NCBI GenBank assembly: GCA_031257595.1
Contig: JAIROH010000120.1
Span: forward strand, 1-5,389
Source: Treponema sp.
GTDB lineage: Bacteria; Spirochaetota; Spirochaetia; Treponematales; Breznakiellaceae
DNA length: 5,389 bases
Direction: 5' to 3'
The notes under the pieces were generated by a model. It saw only the letters and a program-made list of their open reading frames with translations. It ran no database searches and was not told where the DNA came from. The position numbers and the translations under genes were made by a program. This document shows positions 1 to 5,389 of this stretch, in pieces (within the stretch, counting starts at the first letter, position 1; every line of letters begins with the position of its first letter).

Positions 1-1
1 T

Positions 2-1435
2 ATGGAAAGCGGAAAGATCTACGCCCTTGTCGGGGCCAACGGCGCGGGAAAATCGACGTTGATGAAAGTGTTGTCGGGAGTTAACAGCCACTATACCGGA
101 CAGGTTTTTATAAACGGAAGCGAAGTGGAAATCCGTTCTCCCAAAGCCGCCAAGGATCTGGGCATTGAGATAGTTTACCAGGAAGTAGACGTAGCCCTTA
201 CCCCAACCCTTTCCGTGGCGGAAAACATCATGACCAATGTCCTGGTCAACAAAATGGGGAAGAAACAATTTGTTAACTGGAACAGTATACGCTCTTCCGC
301 CAAAGAAGCCCTGGCGCGGCTTGGGGTAGATATAGATGTACGCAGGCCTATTTCCGATTTAAGCCTTGCGGAAAAACAGATGGTGCTTTTGGCAAGCGCC
401 GCCCGGGAACGCTGCAAGTTTCTTGTCCTGGACGAGCCCACCGCCCCTCTTTCCAATACGGAAACGGAGAACCTGTTCAAGGTGGTGCGTTTCCTGGCAA
501 AAGAAGAAAACGTGGGGATTGTTTTTATTTCCCACCGTCTGCCGGAGCTTTTTGAAATTTGCGAACATATCACGATCATGAGGGACGCCCAGGTGGTAAA
601 GGACATGGACATTACCCCGGATCTTTCCGTCAAACAGATCGTTGAGTATATGCTGGGCCGTAAATTCGACGAGGTCTATGAAAAGAAAACCGTTCCCATA
701 GGGGACGTGCTTTTGGAACTTGACAATCTCAGCGAGGCGGAAGGACGGATCAAAAGCATAAGCCTCGAGGTGCGAAGCGGCGAGATTGTCGGAATTGCCG
801 GATTGGTCGGCGCGGGGAAGACCGAGCTTTGTAAAACCATATTCGGCGCATACCGGAGTTCTTCGGGAGAAGTCAAATTAAGGGGCCTGAATGTTACCCC
901 CCGCTCTCCTTCGCAGGCGGTCAAGCGGCGCCTTGCCCTGGTACCCGAAGAGCGGCGCAAGGAGGGAGTCATCGTTGTCGATCCGGTATACGCCAATATT
1001 ACGCTTTCGGCCCTCCAAAAGTTTCTCAACATCGTCCGCTTTGTGGTCAAGCGCCGTCAGCTTTCCGTTACCGGCGGAATAATCCGGGAACTGGGAATCA
1101 GGACCCCCTCGGAAAGCCAGATACTTGCCAATCTTTCAGGCGGCAACCAGCAAAAGGTCGTTGTCGGAAAATGGCTTGTCGCCGACGCCGACGTGTACAT
1201 TTTTGATGAGCCCACCAAGGGGGTGGACGTGGGGGCCAAACGGGATATCTTCAAACTAATCGAAGATCTTGCCGCCCAGGGTAAAGGGGTGATTTACGCA
1301 TCCTGCGAATTTTCCGAAATTATGGCGATTGCCGACAGGGCCTATGTTATGTTTGACGGCGGGATTGTCAAGGAAGTCCGGGTCTCGCAGTCCAATGAAA
1401 AAGAACTGCTCTATTACTCAACCGGAGGTAACTGA
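2..1435 (+). CDS. Sugar-type ABC importer ATPase with two fused nucleotide-binding domains (RbsA/MglA class), 5' partial
   Basis: This cytoplasmic ATPase powers a ribose-type (CUT2) importer together with the permease that follows. It has 477 visible residues with two ABC domains. Domain 1: Walker A GANGAGKST (11-19), Q-loop Gln60, signature LSLAEKQ (120-126), Walker B FLVLDEP (140-146), H-loop His178. Domain 2: Walker A GLVGAGKTE (267-275), signature LSGGNQQK (378-385), Walker B VYIFDEP (398-404). The two-domain layout and LSGGNQQK are typical of RbsA/MglA proteins. The ATG at position 2 is probably an internal codon: family members have roughly 25 more residues before Walker A, and Met1 aligns with the residue before the usual xPGE turn. 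Signature 1 is degenerate (Ala for the usual Gly), and the domain 2 H-switch position reads ASCEF with no His, which is common in this class. The TGA lies two bases before the permease ATG. The substrate is inferred from mtnK and mtnA to be methylthioribose or a related pentose; it could also be another pentose or a nucleoside. Confidence 0.93.
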   Translation: MESGKIYALVGANGAGKSTLMKVLSGVNSHYTGQVFINGSEVEIRSPKAAKDLGIEIVYQEVDVALTPTLSVAENIMTNVLVNKMGKKQFVNWNSIRSSAKEALARLGVDIDVRRPISDLSLAEKQMVLLASAARERCKFLVLDEPTAPLSNTETENLFKVVRFLAKEENVGIVFISHRLPELFEICEHITIMRDAQVVKDMDITPDLSVKQIVEYMLGRKFDEVYEKKTVPIGDVLLELDNLSEAEGRIKSISLEVRSGEIVGIAGLVGAGKTELCKTIFGAYRSSSGEVKLRGLNVTPRSPSQAVKRRLALVPEERRKEGVIVVDPVYANITLSALQKFLNIVRFVVKRRQLSVTGGIIRELGIRTPSESQILANLSGGNQQKVVVGKWLVADADVYIFDEPTKGVDVGAKRDIFKLIEDLAAQGKGVIYASCEFSEIMAIADRAYVMFDGGIVKEVRVSQSNEKELLYYSTGGN

Positions 1436-1437
1436 AA

Positions 1438-2439
1438 ATGAGCGCCAAAACCGCAAAACGGGATATCGCAAACACGGTAATTGATTTTATCGCAAGATGG
1501 GGCGTCCTTTTAACCATAGTTATATTGCTTGTTGTATTTTCGGCGTCGATGCCGTTCTTTAGAACCGTTTCCAACATGATTACGATTATCCGGGCGGTTT
1601 GTATTGTTACGATTGTCGCGATAGGGATGACCTTCGCCCTTACCGTAAACGGCATCGATCTTTCGGTCGGCTCGGCCGCCACAATGTCCAACACGGTCTG
1701 CATGACGTTCTTTATCTGGTTTTCGATGGGGACAACGATACCGGGGACGCTGCTGGCGATACTCCTTACGCTTGTCATTTCCCTGTCGATCGCCGCGATA
1801 AACGGGTTCCTTATCGTTAAACTCAAAATCTTCGATATGCTGGCTACGCTTGCCACGATGTTCATGTTTGAGGGCGTCGCGATGACCTACGCCGGCGGCG
1901 GGGCCATAAACGAACGCATGGTAAAACCCGACGGGGCTACCGCAACCGGAACGGTGCCGGTGTTTCTGCGGACGATGGGACGCGAGCCGTGGATCATCAT
2001 CATTATGCTGGTTCTGGTCGTATTGGCTTTTCTTTTCCTCACCTACACCAAGCACGGCCGTTATATGTACGCCGTGGGCTCCAATATCGAGGCGGCCCGG
2101 CTTTCCGGCATCAACGTTCAAAAGTACCGGATCGTGGCCTATATCTTTAGCGCGATTCTTGCGTCGATAGGCGGCATTCTTGTAGGCGCCCGCGTGGGAA
2201 ACGCCCAGATAAATTCCGGCTCACCCTACCTTATGGGGGCGGTCGCCGCGGCCCACATAGGCATATCGGTCGCCGGCATAGGGCGGCCCAACGCGTTCGG
2301 TACGCTTGCCGGGGCCTTCCTTATCGGCGTTCTGGAAAACGGCCTTATCATGGCATCGGTGCCCTATTACACGGTCAACATTTTCAAGGGCCTGGTTCTC
2401 GCGATCGCCCTGGCCCTGAATTCGATACGAAAAAAATAA
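1438..2439 (+). CDS. Inner-membrane permease of a ribose-type ABC importer (RbsC / BPD_transp_2 family)
   Basis: This 333-residue integral membrane protein should form the import channel, working with the preceding ATPase and an unseen binding protein. Its length is normal for RbsC-type permeases. Hydrophobic stretches suggest about nine or ten membrane segments, roughly at residues 22-38, 45-70, 76-97, 103-128, 134-152, 184-203, 230-252, 264-281, 285-306 and 313-328. Family motifs seen are NGIDLSVGS (71-79), the cytoplasmic loop AVGSNIEAARLSGI (212-225) expected to contact the ATPase, and GTLAGAFLIGVLENGL (288-303). The segment AAHIGISVAGIGRP (271-284) departs from the IGG-rich segment that most RbsC proteins carry here. 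The start ATG has GGAGGT at 1424-1429, eight bases upstream and inside the ATPase gene, so translation of the two is probably coupled. Only one permease gene is visible, so the channel may be a homodimer, unless a second permease lies upstream. MTR as substrate is inference from the operon. Confidence 0.93.
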   Translation: MSAKTAKRDIANTVIDFIARWGVLLTIVILLVVFSASMPFFRTVSNMITIIRAVCIVTIVAIGMTFALTVNGIDLSVGSAATMSNTVCMTFFIWFSMGTTIPGTLLAILLTLVISLSIAAINGFLIVKLKIFDMLATLATMFMFEGVAMTYAGGGAINERMVKPDGATATGTVPVFLRTMGREPWIIIIMLVLVVLAFLFLTYTKHGRYMYAVGSNIEAARLSGINVQKYRIVAYIFSAILASIGGILVGARVGNAQINSGSPYLMGAVAAAHIGISVAGIGRPNAFGTLAGAFLIGVLENGLIMASVPYYTVNIFKGLVLAIALALNSIRKK

Positions 2440-2454
2440 CTCAAGGGGGATACA

Positions 2455-3678
2455 ATGTCACGTTTTAACAGTTATTTTTTGATGAAAGAAGGGGATATTC
2501 CCGACTATGTGCGCTTTGAGCTTCCCGGTTATTTTGACGGCGGGGCAAACCTGAGCGTCAAGGAAATCGGCGACGGCAATCTTAACTATGTGTTCCGGGT
2601 TGTGGACGAGGGAAGCGGAAAATCGATCATCGTCAAACAGGCCGGGGAACAGCTTCGTATTTCCGCCGAAATGCACATCTCCACGGATCGTAACCGCATT
2701 GAATCGGAAATACTTTTGCTCCAGGACAAGTACGCTCCGGGCCTTGTTCCCAAAATTTTCAAATACGACACGGTGATGTGCGCCTGTCTTATGGAGGATC
2801 TGTCGGATCACAGGCTTATGCGCTATGCCCTGATGGAGCATAAAACCTTTCCGCGTTTTGCCGACGACGTTACGACATACATGGTGAATACCCTCCTCAA
2901 TACGACCGACGTGGTGATGGAACACAAGGCCAAAAAAGAGCTGGTAAAAAGTTTTATCAATCCTGAGCTTTGTGAAATTACCGAAGACCTCATATACACG
3001 GAACCGTACAACGACGCCAAGGGCCGGAACATCGTTACACCGGAAAACCTTGAGTTTGTCAAAAAGGAGCTTTATGGCGACAAGGCCCTTCATCTCGAAA
3101 TCGCCAAGTTGAAATTCGATTTTATGAACAACGCCCAGGCGCTGCTTCACGGGGATCTGCATACCGGTTCGATCTTTGTAAAACAGGATTCCACAAAGAT
3201 ATTCGATCCCGAGTTCGCGTTTTACGGCCCCATGGGTTACGACATAGGCAACGTGATCGCCAACCTCTTTTTTGCCTGGGATAACGGTGACGCTACCGGA
3301 GACGGCGTTTTTTGCGACTGGACCCTTAAAACCGCGGCGGAAGTTATCGACCTTTTCAGGGAAAAATTTCTCGCCTGTTACGCGAAAAAGGTTACCGACA
3401 TCATGGCAAAGACCGAAGGTTTTGCCGAATACTACCTTGCTACGATTATCGCCGACACCGCCGCGGGGGCAGGTACGGAACTGGTCCGCCGTACCGTAGG
3501 CATGGCCCAGGTCAAGGACGTGACCACGATCGCCGACAGGGCCAAGCGGGTACGGGCCGAGCGGATCAACATACTCTGCGCCAAAGACCTTATCATGAAC
3601 AGGGCCGCCTTTAAAACAGGAGACGACTTTGTCTCCGCTTTCCGCAGGGCCGTCAAAGCCGTAGACGCGGTTGAATGA
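2455..3678 (+). CDS. mtnK: S-methyl-5-thioribose kinase (MtnK)
   Basis: This cytoplasmic kinase phosphorylates 5-methylthioribose with ATP to MTR-1-phosphate, the entry step of the kinase branch of methionine salvage. It has 407 residues, close to the roughly 400 usual for MtnK, with a protein-kinase-like (APH/choline kinase) fold. Visible motifs: nucleotide loop EIGDGNLNYVFRV (37-49); Lys61 in IIVKQ, the ATP-phosphate lysine; hinge-like region CLMEDLSDH (111-119); catalytic loop HGDLHTGS (232-239) with Asp234; and the metal motif FDPEFAFYGPMGYDIGN (250-266), where the DxE (Asp251, Glu253) replaces DFG as in characterised MtnK. A late basic stretch, TELVRRTVG (341-349), is also conserved in the family. 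The ATG is supported by AAGGGGG ending about five bases upstream. It starts 15 bases after the permease stop and is followed 13 bases later by mtnA, the next enzyme in the pathway. Some MtnK enzymes also accept 5-deoxyribose, so that role cannot be excluded. Confidence 0.96.
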   Translation: MSRFNSYFLMKEGDIPDYVRFELPGYFDGGANLSVKEIGDGNLNYVFRVVDEGSGKSIIVKQAGEQLRISAEMHISTDRNRIESEILLLQDKYAPGLVPKIFKYDTVMCACLMEDLSDHRLMRYALMEHKTFPRFADDVTTYMVNTLLNTTDVVMEHKAKKELVKSFINPELCEITEDLIYTEPYNDAKGRNIVTPENLEFVKKELYGDKALHLEIAKLKFDFMNNAQALLHGDLHTGSIFVKQDSTKIFDPEFAFYGPMGYDIGNVIANLFFAWDNGDATGDGVFCDWTLKTAAEVIDLFREKFLACYAKKVTDIMAKTEGFAEYYLATIIADTAAGAGTELVRRTVGMAQVKDVTTIADRAKRVRAERINILCAKDLIMNRAAFKTGDDFVSAFRRAVKAVDAVE

Positions 3679-3686
3679 AGGGAGTA
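3679..3686 (+). promoter_or_regulatory. Ribosome binding site that fixes the mtnA start
   Basis: An AGGGAG-type Shine-Dalgarno sequence lies just after the mtnK stop (TGA 3676-3678) and about seven bases before the ATG at 3692. It supports that ATG over the in-frame TTG at 3671, which lies inside mtnK and would add seven residues (MNEGSIN) not expected in MtnA proteins. Confidence 0.75.
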
Positions 3687-3691
3687 TAAAC

Positions 3692-4774
3692 ATGGCTGAA
3701 AACATACTGTCGATTGACACCGTCGCGCTGGACGAGGAAAAAAAAGCCCTCAAGATAATCGATCAGACCAAACTTCCCGGTACGGTAGAGATCCTCTATC
3801 TGACAAAACAGGAAGACATTTTCGAGGCGATCTACCTGCTCCGGGTTCGGGGGGCACCGGCGATCGGGGTCGCCGCGGCCATCGGCATATACCTGGCCGC
3901 GCTGGAAATTGACGACGACGATTACGACGGCTTTTACGCGAAATTCAAAAAAGCCAGGGATTACCTTGATTCTTCGCGGCCCACGGCGGTTAATCTTTCC
4001 TGGGCCTTAAACCGGATGGAAAAAGTCGTGCTGGATCACAAAGGAGCTTCTCCGGCAAAGATCAGGGAACTGCTCCACGACGAGGCGGTGAAAATCCGGG
4101 ACGAGGACGTGTGGGTCTGCAAATCCATCGGGGAATACGGCCTGGGCCTTATCAAAGACGGCGACGGGATCCTTACCCACTGTAACGCCGGCCAGCTTGC
4201 CACGGTAAAATACGGTACGGCCCTGGCTCCGATACACCTGGGCCGGGAGCGGGGCATGAACTTCAGGGTGTTCTGCGACGAAACCCGGCCCCTGCTCCAG
4301 GGCGCCCGGCTTTCATCCTTTGAAATGGTCAGCGCCGGCGTGGACACGACGGTGATCTGCGACAACATGGCAAGCCAGGTTATGAAAAACCTCTGGGTAA
4401 AGGCCTGTTTTGTCGGCTGTGACCGGGTAGCGGCCAACGGGGACGCGGCCAACAAGATCGGTACCTCCGGCGTGGCGATCCTCGCAAAACATTATCGTAT
4501 CCCGTTTTATGTCTGCGCTCCCACCTCGACGATCGACATGTCGATCAGGGAGGGAAAGGACATTGTGATTGAGGAACGGAAGGGCGAAGAGGTAACCGAG
4601 ATGTGGTACAAGGAACGCATGGCGCCGCGGGGCGTCAAGGTGTTTAATCCCGCGTTTGACGTAACGGATAACGATCTGATTACCGGGATCGTAACCGAAT
4701 ACGGCATTGCCCGCGCTCCGTATACGGAAAGCCTCAGGAAGATCTTTGAAGAAAAAGCGAAAGCGGGGAAATAG
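3692..4774 (+). CDS. mtnA: S-methyl-5-thioribose-1-phosphate isomerase (MtnA)
   Basis: MtnA converts MTR-1-phosphate (aldose) to 5-methylthioribulose-1-phosphate (ketose) in the cytoplasm, directly after MtnK. It has 360 residues from the ATG at 3692, the usual family length, and belongs to the eIF2B-alpha/beta/delta-like fold group. Motifs in order: LRVRGAPAIGVAAA (50-63), substrate-phosphate region with Arg51 and Arg53; SRPTAVNLSWAL (95-106); ILTHCNAGQLAT (160-171) with the catalytic Cys164; VFCDETRPLLQGARL (193-207); VICDNMAS (221-228); VGCDRVAANGDAANKIGT (241-258) with the catalytic acid Asp244 and substrate-binding Asn254-Lys255; and the C-terminal VFNPAFDVT (317-325). The Cys/Asp pair matches the mechanism known for Bacillus subtilis MtnA. 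The usual GADR is GCDR here, a mild change next to the catalytic Asp. Ribose-1,5-bisphosphate isomerase and eIF2B-like paralogues share the fold, but the full motif set and adjacent mtnK make MtnA the clear call. It is the last gene of the visible operon. Confidence 0.96.
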   Translation: MAENILSIDTVALDEEKKALKIIDQTKLPGTVEILYLTKQEDIFEAIYLLRVRGAPAIGVAAAIGIYLAALEIDDDDYDGFYAKFKKARDYLDSSRPTAVNLSWALNRMEKVVLDHKGASPAKIRELLHDEAVKIRDEDVWVCKSIGEYGLGLIKDGDGILTHCNAGQLATVKYGTALAPIHLGRERGMNFRVFCDETRPLLQGARLSSFEMVSAGVDTTVICDNMASQVMKNLWVKACFVGCDRVAANGDAANKIGTSGVAILAKHYRIPFYVCAPTSTIDMSIREGKDIVIEERKGEEVTEMWYKERMAPRGVKVFNPAFDVTDNDLITGIVTEYGIARAPYTESLRKIFEEKAKAGK

Positions 4775-4778
4775 GAAC

Positions 4779-4823
4779 ATGGCCTGGAAAGAAAACGCTG
4801 AAAGTTCAGTGTGGTGTTCGTGA
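4779..4823 (+). other. Possible 14-codon reading frame after mtnA (weak)
   Basis: An ATG five bases after the mtnA stop opens a frame of 14 codons (MAWKENAESSVWCS, then TGA). GGGGA at 4765-4769 lies nine bases upstream, a workable Shine-Dalgarno spacing. It might be a tiny gene, or the start of a former downstream operon gene cut short by deletion. I do not recognise the peptide, and a frame this short arises easily by chance. Confidence 0.15.
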
Positions 4824-4859
4824 TGAACCGGGAATTACCGTCAGGGCGGAGAGGTTCAT
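4823..4859. repeat. Inverted repeat in the convergent mtnA/cysK gap
   Basis: ATGAACC (4823-4829) pairs perfectly with GGTTCAT (4853-4859), with 23 bases between, and the right arm covers the cysK stop codon. A shorter competing hairpin, GTTC-GTGAT-GAAC, sits at 4816-4828. Neither is followed by a T-run on either strand, so a standard intrinsic terminator is not supported. The pairing could weakly stabilise the 3' ends of the two converging transcripts, or be chance. The rest of the 81-base gap (4775-4855) shows nothing further except a possible tiny reading frame. Confidence 0.3.
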
Positions 4860-5389
4860 TCGTCCAAATCGGAAAGCTGGGTGGAAAGGTAGCGTTCCCC
4901 CGAATCCGGGAGGATCACCACGATGGTTTTGTCCCGGCTCTCCGGCCGGCCGGCGATTTTGAGGGCGGCCCACACCGCGGCCCCGGATGAAATGCCCGCG
5001 AGGATCCCTTCGCTGAGGGAAAGGGCGCGGGCGGTTTCAATGGCGTCTTCGTTGGTAACCCGGACTATCTCGTCGATGACGGAACGGTTCAGCACTTTGG
5101 GGACAAAGCCCGCGCCGATGCCCTGGATGCGGTGGGGGCCGGCGAAGCCCCCGGACAGGACCGGCGAGGCGTCGGGCTCCACGGCGACAATGCGCGCGGC
5201 GGGCTTCCGGCCTTTGAGGACCTCCCCTACGCCGGTGATGGTGCCGCCGGTTCCCACGCCGGACACAAAGATGTCCACCGCCCCTTTGGTGTCGGCCCAG
5301 ATTTCCTCCGCGGTGGTCCGGCGGTGGACCTCCGGGTTGGCGGGGTTTTCAAACTGGAGGGGCATGAAACTGCCGGGGATGCGGCCCAC
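4856..5389 (-). CDS. cysK: Cysteine synthase (O-acetylserine sulfhydrylase), C-terminal half, 5' partial at window edge
   Basis: CysK is a cytoplasmic PLP enzyme that makes L-cysteine from O-acetylserine and sulfide. About 177 codons are visible of the roughly 310 usual, so the N-terminal part with the PLP-binding lysine and the TSGNTG substrate loop lies beyond the right edge. The GTG at the edge is an internal valine codon, not a start. Seen in the visible part: QFENPANPEVHRRTTAEEIW (12-31), characteristic of CysK/CysM; the PLP-phosphate loop GVGTGGTITG (44-53); AVEPDASPVLSGG (69-81); HRIQGIGAGFVPKVL (86-100); GISSGAAVWAA (132-142), with the serine that contacts the pyridine nitrogen; and PDSGERYLST (161-170) near the C-terminus. 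These match CysK more closely than cystathionine beta-synthase or threonine synthase. The gene is convergent with the mtn operon, so it is not co-transcribed with it. Its GC content (about 68% over 4921-5220) is clearly above that of mtnK. The C-terminus ends normally with TGA. Confidence 0.94.
   Translation of the reverse strand: MGRIPGSFMPLQFENPANPEVHRRTTAEEIWADTKGAVDIFVSGVGTGGTITGVGEVLKGRKPAARIVAVEPDASPVLSGGFAGPHRIQGIGAGFVPKVLNRSVIDEIVRVTNEDAIETARALSLSEGILAGISSGAAVWAALKIAGRPESRDKTIVVILPDSGERYLSTQLSDLDE

Noticed and set aside
2..4. ATG at position 2 as the true start of the ATPase
   Set aside because: Walker A would begin only ten residues in, whereas family members have a beta-strand region of about 35 residues before it; the gene is cut by the window edge.
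1368..2121. Two minus-strand open frames (1368-1865 and 1510-2121) opposite the permease
   Set aside because: Antisense shadows of a clear membrane permease. One translates to low-complexity, highly charged sequence rich in His, Arg and Asp, typical of a non-coding frame.
3671..3691. TTG at 3671 as the mtnA start
   Set aside because: It lies within mtnK, gives seven extra residues not expected in MtnA, and the ATG at 3692 has a well-placed ribosome site.
2458..3753. Long open frame (431 codons) on the minus strand opposite mtnK
   Set aside because: It is exactly antisense to a gene with full MtnK motifs, and its translation shows no recognisable domain. It stays open because mtnK rarely uses TTA, CTA or TCA codons in register.
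4313..4780. Minus-strand frame (155 codons) opposite the mtnA 3' end
   Set aside because: It lies fully antisense to the catalytic part of MtnA and lacks any family motif.
4816..4860. Intrinsic terminator between mtnA and cysK
   Set aside because: The stems are only 4 and 7 bp, the longer has a 23-base loop, and no T-run follows on either strand.
4823..4925. Second ATG at 4823, overlapping the stop of the 14-codon frame, running into cysK
   Set aside because: The frame is mostly antisense to the conserved C-terminus of CysK and encodes no recognisable protein.

Overview
The window holds the 3' part of a plus-strand operon and, after an 81-base gap (4775-4855), the 3' half of a convergent minus-strand gene. 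The operon runs: (1) a sugar-type ABC transporter ATPase with two fused nucleotide-binding domains (RbsA/MglA class), cut at its 5' end by the window edge; (2) an RbsC-type membrane permease; (3) S-methyl-5-thioribose (MTR) kinase, mtnK; (4) MTR-1-phosphate isomerase, mtnA. The gaps between these genes are 2, 15 and 13 bases, and each internal start has its own Shine-Dalgarno sequence, so they are very probably one transcript. The promoter and, most likely, the periplasmic binding-protein gene lie upstream of the window. The minus-strand gene is the C-terminal half of an O-acetylserine sulfhydrylase (cysteine synthase, CysK).

How the genes fit together: MtnK and MtnA catalyse consecutive steps, MTR + ATP to MTR-1-phosphate and then to 5-methylthioribulose-1-phosphate. 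A ribose-type importer directly upstream suggests that the sugar brought in is MTR or a close 5-substituted/5-deoxy pentose, which is phosphorylated and isomerised on entry. That substrate assignment is inference from gene order. No later step of methionine salvage (mtnB, mtnC, mtnD, mtnE, mtnW/X) and no class II aldolase of the 5-deoxypentose (DHAP) shunt is present downstream; the operon ends at mtnA.

Organism: a bacterium of medium-to-high GC with strong GGAG/AAGGGG-type ribosome binding sites. Hand counts give about 46% GC over 300 bases of mtnK (2941-3240) and about 68% over 300 bases of cysK (4921-5220). The proteins resemble anaerobe, spirochaete or Firmicute versions, and a termite-gut-type Treponema or similar gut spirochaete would fit, but this is a weak guess with no marker gene in the window.

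I saw no RNA gene, CRISPR array, insertion sequence or convincing terminator. Apart from the 81-base convergent gap, the window is almost entirely coding.
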